Positions 1 through 9,128 of a stretch of 64,000 nucleotides of DNA are shown here, piece by piece. The stretch lies in NCBI GenBank assembly GCA_019745415.1, contig JAIETF010000069.1, positions 17,262 through 81,261 on the forward strand, given 5' to 3'. The translations under genes were made by a program, and so were the position numbers. Under the pieces are notes generated by a model. The model had not been told where the DNA came from. It worked only from the letters and a program-made list of their open reading frames with translations, and did no database searches. The stretch comes from Candidatus Obscuribacterales bacterium. Its GTDB lineage: Bacteria; Cyanobacteriota; Vampirovibrionia; Obscuribacterales; Obscuribacteraceae. The stretch's first letter is position 1, and every line of letters begins with the position of its first letter.

Positions 1-205
1 GCCAGGCACCGAGATAACTATAGACTTTATCTTCCGCCCCTTCTCTGATTGCACAAGTGTTCAAGATCATCAGGTCGGCCCCTTTGATCTCAGGGGTGGG
101 CTCATAGCCGATTTCATCCAACAAGCCGAGCATATGCTCAGAGTCAGATTTATTCATCTGACAACCGAAGGTCTCGACGTATACTTTCTTTTTCTTATCG
201 TTCAT
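1..205 (-). CDS. miaB: tRNA-2-methylthio-N6-dimethylallyladenosine synthase MiaB (N-terminal part)
   Basis: This is the first 68 codons of a gene that runs off the left edge of the window. It starts at an ATG at 203-205. The translation contains VYVETFGCQMNKSDSEHM and later LNTCAIREGAEDKVYS, the N-terminal UPF0004 signature of MiaB-type radical-SAM methylthiotransferases, including the first two cluster-binding cysteines. The GCQMN form fits MiaB better than MtaB or RimO. MiaB adds a methylthio group to i6A37 of tRNAs that read UNN codons. The radical-SAM and TRAM domains lie outside the window. It lies 85 bp downstream of ribD on the same strand. Confidence 0.9.
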   Translation of the reverse strand, partial: MNDKKKKVYVETFGCQMNKSDSEHMLGLLDEIGYEPTPEIKGADLMILNTCAIREGAEDKVYSYLGAW

Positions 206-290
206 GGCTATAAGTATATAAGTAGTCAGTATGCAAAGGGTTAGAGCGCGCTAAGATGCACTCAAGACTTAGCTTTTCAAGAGAGCTCTA

Positions 291-1400
291 TTAGAGAGTC
301 TGCTCAAGAAACGCCTTTCGCCCTTTGCAATAGCCGGTTACCAGCAAGTCGGGCAAAACTTCTTCATAGCGCACATCTTCCAGTTCGATGATATCGTCTA
401 AAGGGCGTAATTGATCGGATGCGAGTACCGATCTTGCCTGCGAAGAAACAAGCATTTTGGGCGCGATGAACCAATAAATTTGGTCAACTAGATCGGCATC
501 AAGCAAGGCTCCGGCAAGCACACCTCCGCCTTCTACCAAGAGGCGCCTGACGCCCTTTTCAGCTAGGGTTTCCAGACAGGCTTTAAGGTCATAACTACCG
601 TCACTATTTTGCTCGAGCGGCAGATATTCGGCTTTGTTTGCTTTGCTGCCGCAAGCCGATGGTAAAGCAAAAATGAAGGTATCGGTCTGCCCATCAAATA
701 TCTTGGCGCTTTCGGACAAACTCAAGTGAGGGTCGATAACCACACGTCGAGGCTGGCGCACAATAGGCAAACCATCGCGCACGGTCAAACTTGGATCATC
801 AAGGCGAGCAGTGGCGGCACCCACCATGACTGCATCACATTCACGGCGAAGTTTCTGCACCCGGGCTAGTGCCGCCGCCTCTGTGATATAACGACTGCGC
901 CCACTCTGGTCGGCTATGCGTCCATCAAGGGTACAAGCCATTTTCAGCTCCACCCAGGGCAGTCCACATTCCATCACTCTAAAAAAACCGCGATTCAAAT
1001 CTCGGCACTGTTGGGACAAAACCCCCATGGTCACTTCGACACCAGCAGCACGCAGACGAGCGATACCACCGCCGTTTACCTTGACATTACTATCTTGTAC
1101 ACCGACCACCACTCTTTTGATGCCGGCGGCAATTACTGCATCTGCGCAAGGAGGGGTGCGTCCATAATGACTGCAAGGTTCGAGATTGACATAAAGTGTG
1201 GCGCCTTTGGCTCTATCACCGGCTGCAGCGAGGGCGTTCGGTTCGGCGTGGGGCTGCCCGGCCCTCTCATGATGACCGCTGCCCACTACCTGGCCATCGG
1301 CAACCACAACCGAGCCAACTAAAGGGTTAGGCGCAGTCTGCCCGGCGGCTCTCTGAGCCAGTTCCAGGCACATCGACATAAAATATTCGTCTTGAGACAT
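291..1400 (-). CDS. ribD: Bifunctional riboflavin biosynthesis deaminase/reductase RibD
   Basis: RibD carries out the second and third steps of riboflavin synthesis: deamination of diaminohydroxyphosphoribosylaminopyrimidine, then NADPH reduction of the ribosyl group. The N-terminal cytidine-deaminase-like domain (residues 1-145) shows APNPLVGSVVV, the zinc and proton-shuttle motif HAE at 51-53, and PCSHYGRTPPC with C76 and C85. The C-terminal reductase domain (about 150-369) opens with ELKMACTLDGRIAD and carries the LLVEGGG motif. The length of 369 residues is normal. It begins 4 bp after pfk, so it is the second gene of a pfk-ribD unit. There is no room for an FMN riboswitch in front of it. 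Confidence 0.95.
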   Translation of the reverse strand: MSQDEYFMSMCLELAQRAAGQTAPNPLVGSVVVADGQVVGSGHHERAGQPHAEPNALAAAGDRAKGATLYVNLEPCSHYGRTPPCADAVIAAGIKRVVVGVQDSNVKVNGGGIARLRAAGVEVTMGVLSQQCRDLNRGFFRVMECGLPWVELKMACTLDGRIADQSGRSRYITEAAALARVQKLRRECDAVMVGAATARLDDPSLTVRDGLPIVRQPRRVVIDPHLSLSESAKIFDGQTDTFIFALPSACGSKANKAEYLPLEQNSDGSYDLKACLETLAEKGVRRLLVEGGGVLAGALLDADLVDQIYWFIAPKMLVSSQARSVLASDQLRPLDDIIELEDVRYEEVLPDLLVTGYCKGRKAFLEQTL

Positions 1401-1404
1401 GGCT

Positions 1405-2433
1405 TTAGCCGAAGAAGACCTCAGCCACCTTGTATATGTCCATATCGAGAGTCTTGAGGCTATTTACCGCATCTTCTATCGGCACATCAACCAGAGTATT
1501 GCCGTGCAATGCCACCATGGTGCCGAATTTCTTTTGGTGAACCAAGTCGGCGGCGAGCACACCATATCTAGTGGCAAGCACTCTGTCAAAGGCTGTTGGT
1601 GAGCCGCCTCTTTGAATATGACCTAGTGTTGTCGACCTGGTTTCGAAACCAGTTTCTTTCTCGATATGCTTGGCTAAAATTTCACCGATGCCGCCCAGTC
1701 TGACATGACCAAAGGCGTCAACTTCTCTTTCCGGATTGACTTCTTCGTCGTCAAACTTGGCACCTTCGGCGACCACCACTATCGAGAAATCACGACCGCG
1801 GGCATGTCTTTGCTTGATTGAATTAATTACGGCAGTGAGATTAATGGGGCGCTCGGGCACCAAGATGAAATCAGCACCACCAGCGATACCGCCATAACAG
1901 GCGATCCAACCAGCATTTCGTCCCATTACTTCGCAGACCAAGACTCGGTTATGAGACTCGGCAGTAGTGTGCAGACGGTCAAGGGCTTCAGCCACAATAT
2001 TTACAGCGGTATCAAAACCGAAGGCCACGTCGGTGGCGTTTATGTCATTGTCAATAGTTTTGGGAACACAAACCAAGTTGAGATTATGTTCTTTATATAG
2101 TCTGTTGGCCACACCACAAGTGTCTTCACCGCCGACGACAATGAGAGCATCAAGCCGGTGCTTTTCCATATTCTCTTTGATACGCTCCGGTCCTCTTTCC
2201 ACCTTAAATGGATTAGTGCGCGAAGTTCTCAATATTGTGCCGCCCCGGTGAATGAGACCACCGGTTGAATGCATGGTCAAGGGCATGACCATGTTTTCAA
2301 TGACGCCTCTGAAACCTTCAAGAAAGCCAACTACTTCAGAGCCATATTCTTTGACCGAGCGCCGCACAACGGCCCTCAATACAGCGTTCAAACCAGGGCA
2401 ATCGCCGCCGCCTGTGAGGATACCGATACGCAT
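1405..2433 (-). CDS. 6-phosphofructokinase, residues typical of the pyrophosphate-dependent type
   Basis: This protein phosphorylates fructose 6-phosphate in glycolysis. It opens with MRIGILTGGGDCPGLN, the phosphoryl-donor loop. It then has GGEDT at 101-105 and PKTIDND at 124-130, which carries the catalytic Asp. In the family, ATP enzymes have Gly at the position occupied here by D104, and E. coli PfkA has Gly where this protein has K125. Asp plus Lys is the combination found in PPi-dependent enzymes such as that of Amycolatopsis methanolica. I therefore infer PPi as donor and a reversible reaction. The length of 342 residues fits the short actinomycete-type group. ribD follows 4 bp downstream. 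A perfect 15-bp palindrome lies 68 bp upstream of the start codon. Confidence 0.9.
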   Translation of the reverse strand: MRIGILTGGGDCPGLNAVLRAVVRRSVKEYGSEVVGFLEGFRGVIENMVMPLTMHSTGGLIHRGGTILRTSRTNPFKVERGPERIKENMEKHRLDALIVVGGEDTCGVANRLYKEHNLNLVCVPKTIDNDINATDVAFGFDTAVNIVAEALDRLHTTAESHNRVLVCEVMGRNAGWIACYGGIAGGADFILVPERPINLTAVINSIKQRHARGRDFSIVVVAEGAKFDDEEVNPEREVDAFGHVRLGGIGEILAKHIEKETGFETRSTTLGHIQRGGSPTAFDRVLATRYGVLAADLVHQKKFGTMVALHGNTLVDVPIEDAVNSLKTLDMDIYKVAEVFFG

Positions 2434-2500
2434 TCAATAGTGTCCTATGATCAGAGCTAAATCAGTTTGCCTGGCCGGCTTCCATATTAAGCCACTCTTT

Positions 2501-2515
2501 AAACCGAATCGGTTT
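2501..2515. promoter_or_regulatory. Perfect 7+1+7 palindrome between pfk and sucC, possible operator
   Basis: AAACCGAATCGGTTT reads the same on both strands apart from its centre base. It sits in the 287-bp region between the divergent pfk and sucC genes, nearer pfk. Its form (AAAC arms around a CG-containing core) resembles LacI-family operators such as those of Cra or CcpA. No regulator gene is adjacent, so binding is an inference. Confidence 0.4.
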
Positions 2516-2720
2516 CCCAAACGGTAGACAAGAGATGCTCAAGGAGCTTACCTTGGTTCTGAACAGATAAGTATAGGTCGGCAAGGCTTTCGTTTTGCTA
2601 GCAAGTACCAATTTCACTTAACTATTGGATAAAAACCTAAAGGTCGCGGCTCCATCTATCTTTTTGTCGTACATTTAGAACCTGTTTAAGCCATTAGTGC
2701 ATCAGTGAGGTCGACATACA

Positions 2721-3863
2721 TTGAATCTCTACGAATACGAAGCCAAGCGAATCTTTGAAGCTGGCGGCATACCCGTACCACCCGCCTTTCGCATCACCAA
2801 ACCTGAAGAACTAGCTAAAGTTCACTTTGGTTATCCGCTCACCTTGAAATGTCAGGTCATGTCAGGTGGAAGAGGCAAAGCTGGCGGCATCAAGTTCGCC
2901 AAAGACCTGGAAGAGGGTATGACCCTAGCCAAGGACCTCTTGAAGCTTGAGATTAAGGGCTCCAAAACCGAGAGCCTTCTGGTCGAGCCGAAACTGGCCA
3001 TAGCCAGAGAACTTTACCTGGCAGTAACCCTTGACAGAGAAAAGGGTTGCCCGATCTTTATTGCATCCGCCGAAGGTGGAATCGAAATCGAATCTTCTCA
3101 CAACGTGCTGACCGAAGCGATTCCTTACCCCTACCATAGCTATGTCGGCCGCAATCTGGCTGCCAAATTAGGCCTTACCGGCGCAGTCATGGCTAAAGTT
3201 GCCGACATCGCCAACAAGCTTTACAAAGTCTTTGAAACCAAAGACCTAGACCTGGCTGAAATCAATCCCTTGGTGATCACCAAAGGTGACGATGTTGTCG
3301 CCCTTGACGGCAAAATCATTGTCAATGACGACAGTATCGGTCGTCAGCCCAGCTTCAAAGGCTGGATGGAAGCTCACCTCGTCGACATGAGCCCGCGTGA
3401 ACGCCGCGCCAAACTGGCCGACCTCAACTTGGTCGAACTGGACGGCAACATCGGTATTCTCTGCAACGGCGCCGGCTTGACCATGGCCACCATGGATATG
3501 GTTAAGGCCTTCGGCGGACAGCCCGGCAACTTCCTCGACGCCGGCGGCGGTTCCGACCAGAAGAAAACCCTAGCCGCTCTTGAGCTCGTTAACGAGAATC
3601 CTAAGGTCGATGTCATCCTCCTCAACATCCTGGGCGGTATCACCGCCTGCGACGAAGTGGCTGGAGCACTTGTCGACTTTATGAAGAAGTATCCTGAGCG
3701 CCAAATGGTGGTCAGACTGCGCGGAAACAACCAAGACATCGCTGAAAAAATGCTCGCTCAGTCCGGACTGAAACTCTATCCGGATCTTGAAGAAGCGGTG
3801 AAAGAAGCAGTAAGCCGCTCCAAGCAAGCAGCCAAAACTCCCGCCTGCGCAGCCAAAGCCTAG
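2721..3863 (+). CDS. sucC: Succinyl-CoA synthetase (ADP-forming) beta subunit
   Basis: SucC forms succinyl-CoA synthetase with SucD and links succinyl-CoA cleavage to nucleotide phosphorylation in the TCA cycle. It starts MNLYEYEAKRIFEAGGIP, the family N-terminus, at a TTG codon preceded by GTGAGG. The ATP-grasp domain covers about residues 1-235 and includes GGRGKAGGIK. The C-terminal ligase domain has GIGILCNGAGLTMATMD-type sequence (here NIGILCNGAGLTMATMD) and FLDAGGGS. At 380 residues it is full length. sucD follows after 23 bp and the two genes share the terminator at 4801-4833. Confidence 0.95.
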   Translation: MNLYEYEAKRIFEAGGIPVPPAFRITKPEELAKVHFGYPLTLKCQVMSGGRGKAGGIKFAKDLEEGMTLAKDLLKLEIKGSKTESLLVEPKLAIARELYLAVTLDREKGCPIFIASAEGGIEIESSHNVLTEAIPYPYHSYVGRNLAAKLGLTGAVMAKVADIANKLYKVFETKDLDLAEINPLVITKGDDVVALDGKIIVNDDSIGRQPSFKGWMEAHLVDMSPRERRAKLADLNLVELDGNIGILCNGAGLTMATMDMVKAFGGQPGNFLDAGGGSDQKKTLAALELVNENPKVDVILLNILGGITACDEVAGALVDFMKKYPERQMVVRLRGNNQDIAEKMLAQSGLKLYPDLEEAVKEAVSRSKQAAKTPACAAKA

Positions 3864-3886
3864 TCTTTATTTAAGGAGCATTAGAA

Positions 3887-4768
3887 ATGATTCTTGTCGA
3901 CAAAAACACAAAAGTCGTAGTGCAGGGCGCTACCGGTAAGATGGGAGCATCCCACACCAAGCGCATGCTTGACTACGGCACCAAAATCGTAGCCGGCGTT
4001 ACACCCGGAAAAGGCGGCGAAAAAATCCACGGCGTGCCGGTATTCGATACCGTTGCCCAAGCCAAGGAAGCTACCGGCGCTACATGTTCGGTTATCTTCG
4101 TGCCTCCCTACCTGGCTCTTGATGCCGGATACGAAGCGCTGGACGCCGGCATCGAACTGCTCGTTCTCATCACCGAAGGCATTCCTCCGCAAGACACCGC
4201 CAAACTAGTGGCAGCCGTCAAAGCAAAAGGCGCCAAGTTGATTGGACCGAACTGCCCCGGCATCATCACCCCTGGTCAGTCTCTAATAGGCATTTTGCCA
4301 GGCTCTATTTTCAAAGCCGGTAAAGTTGGCATGGTAAGCAAATCGGGCACCCTGACTTACGAAATCGCTCTTGCACTTACCGATAAAGGTTTCGGACAGA
4401 GCACTTGCGTAGGCGTAGGCGGCGACCCGATCAAAGGTCTCGACTATCAGGAAGTCTTGAGCATGTTCGAGAAAGATGCCGATACAGAAGTGATTGTGAT
4501 GATTGGCGAAATCGGCGGCAATGCTGAAGAAGAAGCTGCCGAGTTCATCAAAAAGAACATCAAGAAGCCGGTTATCGGTTACATCGCTGGTCAAACAGCC
4601 CCTCCCGGCAAACGCATGGGACACGCCGGCGCCATCATCTCTGGTGGCAAAGGCACAGCCGAATCAAAGCTGGAAGCTTTCAAAGCCAACGGCGTGAAAG
4701 TGGCAATGACTCCCAACGAAGTAGCCAAACACGTTGAAGCCTGTTTGAAACAGCCGGCCAAAGCCTAA
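3887..4768 (+). CDS. sucD: Succinyl-CoA synthetase alpha subunit
   Basis: SucD is the CoA-binding, phosphohistidine-carrying subunit of succinyl-CoA synthetase. The CoA-binding Rossmann domain contains [17 protein letters not shown] at about 11-27. The ligase domain contains [11 protein letters not shown] (120-130) and the active His at H246 in [16 protein letters not shown]. The length of 293 residues is normal. An AAGGAG ribosome site lies 8 bp before the ATG. It forms an operon with sucC and is followed by a strong hairpin. Confidence 0.96.
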   Translation: MILVDKNTKVVVQGATGKMGASHTKRMLDYGTKIVAGVTPGKGGEKIHGVPVFDTVAQAKEATGATCSVIFVPPYLALDAGYEALDAGIELLVLITEGIPPQDTAKLVAAVKAKGAKLIGPNCPGIITPGQSLIGILPGSIFKAGKVGMVSKSGTLTYEIALALTDKGFGQSTCVGVGGDPIKGLDYQEVLSMFEKDADTEVIVMIGEIGGNAEEEAAEFIKKNIKKPVIGYIAGQTAPPGKRMGHAGAIISGGKGTAESKLEAFKANGVKVAMTPNEVAKHVEACLKQPAKA

Positions 4769-4800
4769 ACCTTAACTGGTTGAGGAAGCCTAAAAGCAAT

Positions 4801-4833
4801 AGAAAGCCCGGCGCGCTCTGTGCCGGGCTTTCT
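4801..4833 (+). terminator. Hairpin terminator after sucCD
   Basis: A perfect 12-bp stem (AGAAAGCCCGGC at 4801-4812, GCCGGGCTTTCT at 4822-4833) encloses a 9-nt loop. It lies 32 bp after the sucD stop. There is no long T-run after it, but the right arm ends in a CTTTCT stretch. Confidence 0.7.
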
Positions 4834-4879
4834 ATAACAAGCCAAGAATCTTTATTTAATTGCTTGCGAGGATATCACT

Positions 4880-5785
4880 ATGCAAAAGTTGCCGGCTAAA
4901 AATTCTTGCTTAGCTTTCTCATGCTTTATTGTTCTTTTTCTGAATTTCGCGCAGCCGACTTTCGCTGCTTCGCCAGTCGAAGACAACATCATTTATGGCG
5001 TCGGCTCTCGCTTTCAGAACTTGCACGGCGGTATGAAAACCCCTAGGCTGGAAGAACTGGAAGCAGCCATCAAGAAGAAACCGCAAGATGCTATCGCCTA
5101 TGTGCGAAGAGGCGCGTACCACCTTGATGATGGCGAGATGCTCCTGGCCGATAAAGACTTCAACAAAGCTATTTCGCTAGACAAAAACTGCGCCGAAGCC
5201 TATATCGGCAAAAACCGCGTCGCCCAGTTCAAACTGCATAATCTGGAAGCACAGAAATATCTAGAAAAAGCAGCAGCAGTAGGTTCTGCTAATGTAAGCC
5301 TGAACGCAGCTTGGGAACAAGCTTTTCTTTTGCGGGAATCTAGGAACTATGAAAAGTCCCTTGAATTGTTCAATAAAGCCCTGTCCATTCCCGACAAAAA
5401 CAAATCGAGACAAGCTTACATACTTTATCAACGCGGCGAATCACTGGCCCGGCTGGGGCGCCTCGATGAAGCTCTCAAAGACTACAACAATTGCATCAAC
5501 CTCAACAGCAGGCTTGCCGACGCGTATCATATGCGCGCTAATGTCTACACCATGCAAAAGAAATACGATTTAGCCTTGGCTGATCTAGCAAAGGTAATTT
5601 ATTTGAACAAGAACAGCACCCGCATGGGACGCGATTACTTCGCCGGACACAGTGCCGCCGCTTACGAAGACCGCGCCCGCATATTCGAAAAATTAGGCAA
5701 GCCGGAATTGGCTGCCAAAGAAAGAAAAGAAAGAGCTGAGTTTGAGAAAAGTCGCTTTGAAGCGACTCCGTTCAGAGCCTTCTAA
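4880..5785 (+). CDS. Exported TPR-repeat protein
   Basis: I do not recognise a specific family. The first 29 residues form a Sec signal peptide: basic start, a hydrophobic core FSCFIVLFLNFA, then a TFA-A cleavage site. The remainder consists of tetratricopeptide helices. Clear units lie at about residues 60-125 (AIAYVRRGAYHLDDGEMLLA, then AEAYIGKNRVAQF), at 165-235 (AYILYQRGESLARLGRLDEA, then ADAYHMRANVYTMQKKYDLA) and near the C-terminus. It is likely a periplasmic or surface scaffold that binds protein partners. It ends 5 bp from the convergent monooxygenase gene, and its own promoter must lie after the sucCD terminator. Confidence 0.85.
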   Translation: MQKLPAKNSCLAFSCFIVLFLNFAQPTFAASPVEDNIIYGVGSRFQNLHGGMKTPRLEELEAAIKKKPQDAIAYVRRGAYHLDDGEMLLADKDFNKAISLDKNCAEAYIGKNRVAQFKLHNLEAQKYLEKAAAVGSANVSLNAAWEQAFLLRESRNYEKSLELFNKALSIPDKNKSRQAYILYQRGESLARLGRLDEALKDYNNCINLNSRLADAYHMRANVYTMQKKYDLALADLAKVIYLNKNSTRMGRDYFAGHSAAAYEDRARIFEKLGKPELAAKERKERAEFEKSRFEATPFRAF

Positions 5786-5789
5786 GCAA

Positions 5790-7526
5790 TCAAGATCCAA
5801 CTGCCGATAAAACGAAGACACCGGAAAGATACTTCACAAGTTCATCCAGCGATGCCGGCTGTGATCTGAAGCCGATATATCCATCCGGGCGAATGAGATA
5901 AAGACATTCCGAACTTGCACCATAAGTCTTGTGCAAGATTCTGTCGAAGTCATAAATAACCGAAGTATAGTTAGGCAGATCGAGCACTCCGTTTGCCTCC
6001 GGCACAATCACATGCACGTCGATGAGATTTTTGAAGTATTTATTGACGTGATCTTCAATGCGCTTAAAGCCCTGATATCCATCTGGTGAAGCAACAAAGC
6101 CATCAAAAAGCAGCATTTGAAAACGCTCAGAAGAAAGATACTGACAGAGTCGTCTTTCCTCACCCTTTTCGTTGCGACAATCTCCATCCAGGGCGCGGTC
6201 TCCAGCTACGGGAGCCCTAGCAAATTCAATCCAAGCTCCCAAACCCGGTTTTTCTTCACCGTCATCGTCAGACAGCCTAAGAGTGCGACCAAGAGAGTCA
6301 TCTATGGGTGGATGACATTCGCTGGATAGTGAAGAAGAGCGATAACTAACTCCGGTTAAACTGCCGGAACGCAAAATGCGCTGCTGCACGAGTTCCTGTG
6401 AAGATAGAATATGCATTAGCGAATTGCGTAAATTGACCGCCACCGGATGCCTGAAGGTGACAAATTTGGTAGCCATATGGGTGCCCTTCAAGACTGATTG
6501 GCCAACCTTCTTGCGCTCTTCTTCATAGGTATCCAGCAAGGAATCGTCAGACAAGCCCTTCAAGCAGAGGGCAAGCTTCCAGCCCAAATTGATTGAGTCC
6601 TGCATTCCTGTATTCATGCCCACTCCGCCCACAGGGCTGTGTATATGGGCGGCATCGCCTAAGATGAAAACCCGCCCTTTGCGATAACCGTCGGCGAAAC
6701 GTCTATGCACCTTAAACCAGGAAAGCCAGTGGGGATCTTCTATTTTGATTGACCTCCCGACCCTCTCCTTGACGACATCTTCCACCAATTCCAAAGTGAT
6801 GGGTACGTTTTCATCCACCGGTCTGCCGTTTATTCGAGGGTTATCGTGGGGCAACTCGAAAATAATACGGAAACGTCCGTCACCGAAGGGGAAAAAGATG
6901 ACATTGCCATGTTCGGAGAGATAGCCGGACATTTCATCACCCTCAATATCGCAGGCGACATCTGCAGCACCGAAGAGTTCTTCGTACTCAGCCCCTTCAA
7001 AACTAAAGCCGAGAGTCTTGCGAGTGCGTGAATGAGCGCCGTCGCAACCGGCCAGATAGGAATACTCCAACTTCTCCTCAGCGCCTGTTTCTAGGTTCTT
7101 GATAGTAGCGAGCACAGAGTCGGCTGTCTGACTAAAATCGACCAACTCAAAAGGTCGATCGACTTTTACGCCGCTTGCGCTGAGCACATTGGTAAGCAAC
7201 TCTTCGGTCTTACTTTGCGGAATGGCCAGGGCATACTTGTAGTGAGACTCGATCTCATCCATGTTTAGATGCACAATGCGTTTACCGCCGGCATAAAAGT
7301 TAGTGCCTCTAACGGGCAAACCGTTCTCAAGGAAAGGCTCGACTATGCCCATATTCTCGAGCAATTCCAAGGTTCGCGCATGAATGACTATGGCTTTCGA
7401 CACTGTAGTGGCGCTTTCAGACTGGTCGATGATGCGAAAGCTTATTCCACGGCGCAAGAGGTCGCAGGCCAGGGTCAAACCAGTCGGACCAGCTCCTACA
7501 ATCAAAACAGGCTTAGGTTGCGTCAT
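5790..7526 (-). CDS. FAD-dependent aromatic-type monooxygenase (PheA/TfdB/MhpA family)
   Basis: This is a class A flavoprotein hydroxylase of 578 residues. It has the dinucleotide motif GAGPTG at 11-16, the DG motif in CDGAHS at 161-166, and the GD motif running GDAAHIHSPVGGVGMNTG at 290-307, all hallmarks of the FAD_binding_3 family. The last 170 residues match the thioredoxin-like tail of the phenol-hydroxylase group. Such enzymes use NAD(P)H and O2 to hydroxylate phenols, polyketides or related aromatics. The substrate cannot be told from sequence. It is divergent from the patatin gene across 162 bp. No aromatic-degradation genes are near, so a tailoring or detoxifying role is as likely as catabolism. 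Confidence 0.88.
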   Translation of the reverse strand: MTQPKPVLIVGAGPTGLTLACDLLRRGISFRIIDQSESATTVSKAIVIHARTLELLENMGIVEPFLENGLPVRGTNFYAGGKRIVHLNMDEIESHYKYALAIPQSKTEELLTNVLSASGVKVDRPFELVDFSQTADSVLATIKNLETGAEEKLEYSYLAGCDGAHSRTRKTLGFSFEGAEYEELFGAADVACDIEGDEMSGYLSEHGNVIFFPFGDGRFRIIFELPHDNPRINGRPVDENVPITLELVEDVVKERVGRSIKIEDPHWLSWFKVHRRFADGYRKGRVFILGDAAHIHSPVGGVGMNTGMQDSINLGWKLALCLKGLSDDSLLDTYEEERKKVGQSVLKGTHMATKFVTFRHPVAVNLRNSLMHILSSQELVQQRILRSGSLTGVSYRSSSLSSECHPPIDDSLGRTLRLSDDDGEEKPGLGAWIEFARAPVAGDRALDGDCRNEKGEERRLCQYLSSERFQMLLFDGFVASPDGYQGFKRIEDHVNKYFKNLIDVHVIVPEANGVLDLPNYTSVIYDFDRILHKTYGASSECLYLIRPDGYIGFRSQPASLDELVKYLSGVFVLSAVGS

Positions 7527-7688
7527 TATTGAACGGCTCTCGGTGATGAGGTGGATTATCTGCGCAATTATATTCGCTTGCCGCGGTAAATTCAGCCGGG
7601 TGTTGCCAGGGACTGCCCCATAAATTAGGATAGGATATTGATGTCTCTTTACTACAAACGAATCTAATCGAAAGGCGAGAGAAAAGGC

Positions 7689-8630
7689 ATGAGCGAAAAC
7701 GGCAACCCAAAACCTATGAGAGCCCTTGTGCTGCCCGGTGGCGGCGGCAGAGGAGCCTACCAGGTCGGGGTGATAAAAGCGCTCAGACAGGAGGGTCTCG
7801 ACTTTGATTTAGCCTTTGGCACTAGTATAGGCGGTATCAACGCCGCAATTTATGCTCAGGGCGATCAGACCAGACTGGAAGAACTCTGGTGTCATATCAA
7901 GAGTAAAGACGTTTTCGCCCTCCCCTCAGCCCATCAAATCGGCAGACTTGTGCTTGGACACAAGTTAGGACTTTTAGATAATGCCGGCTTGGAAGAGATT
8001 CTTAGACGCGAGATTTCGCTGCAAAAGTTAAAAGCAAGCAAAACCAAGGTTGGCTGGTGCACAACCGACTTATGCAGCTTACAGACCAAGCTAATTACCA
8101 TAGATGAAATAATGTCGACCAACGAACTTATCGATGTTCTCATGGCCACTTCCGCTATTCCCATGGCTTTTCCGCCCCGACACATTCACGGCAAAGGTCT
8201 CTGGATTGACGGTGGGCTAGTGCGCAATACCCCGATGGAAACAGCCATTCATCTTGGCGCCGACGAAATCTATATGGTTCTTTTGCATCCTGAAAAAATC
8301 GACGTCTGCCCAGTCAATATGTTTGAAGTGCTGGTGCGCTGCCTCGATATTGTCTTAGATGCGAGCGCTCGCAAAGAAATAGACTCGGCTCAACTCTACA
8401 ATCGCCTGGTGGAAGCGGGCTCGCCGGAGTCTATTGGACGCAAGAAAGTAAAGATTCGGGTTTTCCAACCCAAAAAAGGGGTAAATATAAACTTGCTCGA
8501 TATCAACCCCGAACTATCAAGAAAGCTGATTAAACAAGGCTATGAAGACGCAAGAGAACAATTGGCTCTAATTAAGCAGACCGAAGAGAGCGCCGAAACT
8601 GAAACAAAATTGTCCTCGGCAATCAATTAA
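7689..8630 (+). CDS. Patatin-like phospholipase
   Basis: This is a patatin-family lipid acyl hydrolase with a Ser-Asp dyad. The oxyanion loop is GGGGRGAYQVG (17-27), the nucleophile elbow is GTSIG with S46, and the Asp lies in DGG with D174. All three elements are intact, so it should be active on phospholipid or other acyl esters. It has 313 residues with no signal peptide or membrane segment, so it is probably cytoplasmic or peripheral. Its final 4 bp overlap the end of the convergent flavin reductase gene. Confidence 0.9.
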   Translation: MSENGNPKPMRALVLPGGGGRGAYQVGVIKALRQEGLDFDLAFGTSIGGINAAIYAQGDQTRLEELWCHIKSKDVFALPSAHQIGRLVLGHKLGLLDNAGLEEILRREISLQKLKASKTKVGWCTTDLCSLQTKLITIDEIMSTNELIDVLMATSAIPMAFPPRHIHGKGLWIDGGLVRNTPMETAIHLGADEIYMVLLHPEKIDVCPVNMFEVLVRCLDIVLDASARKEIDSAQLYNRLVEAGSPESIGRKKVKIRVFQPKKGVNINLLDINPELSRKLIKQGYEDAREQLALIKQTEESAETETKLSSAIN

Positions 8631-9106
8631 TATTGAAAGCCATCTTTTCTCAAATGAACCATGGGCTCGTCTTGGGCATTGAGGGCGCCGCCATCAATTA
8701 CTTCAGCCAAAACCAGCATATGATCACCGGCATCCATAGAAGTCTTAACCTGACACAGCATGTAAGAAATAGATGATGCGAAAACCGGATATCTGGCCTC
8801 GGTCAAGGCCAATCCTTCAAATTTGCCCTCATTGTGGGGCTTTGCAAAAGCCTTGAAGATATCCATATTGTTCTTAGACAAGACATTGACAGCAAAGCCG
8901 CTGCCGGGCTCAAGCCGTTTTAAGAGCTCTCTTTGCTTGTTGACGGCCATAACAATGGAAGGCGGATCAAAACCAGCCTGGCAGATCCATGTAGCGAGCA
9001 TACCGTCGCGGTCGCTATTGGAACCAACGGTCACAATATACACGCCGGAAGCAATACGACCCATCGCCGGTCCGACTTTCGCCTTCAGATCATCACTAAC
9101 GGTCAT
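8627..9106 (-). CDS. Flavin reductase-like FMN-binding protein
   Basis: This 159-residue protein has the flavin-reductase-like split-barrel fold. It opens with AMGRIASGVYIVTV, continues with GMLATWICQAGFDPPSIVMAV, and has the conserved GSGFAVNVLSKN segment. Members bind FMN and either supply reduced flavin to two-component monooxygenases or reduce small acceptors. It follows yvcK by 22 bp and is probably the last gene of the def - RapZ domain - yvcK unit. Its partner is unknown: the monooxygenase at 5790-7526 is a single-component type and would not need it. Confidence 0.85.
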   Translation of the reverse strand: MTVSDDLKAKVGPAMGRIASGVYIVTVGSNSDRDGMLATWICQAGFDPPSIVMAVNKQRELLKRLEPGSGFAVNVLSKNNMDIFKAFAKPHNEGKFEGLALTEARYPVFASSISYMLCQVKTSMDAGDHMLVLAEVIDGGALNAQDEPMVHLRKDGFQY

Positions 9107-9128
9107 AGTTTTAGTTCCTTTTAATTGG

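Noticed and set aside
5790..9106. Two-component monooxygenase made of the FAD monooxygenase and the flavin reductase-like protein
   Set aside because: The monooxygenase is of the single-component NAD(P)H-using class, and the reductase gene belongs to the yvcK unit behind a convergent patatin gene.
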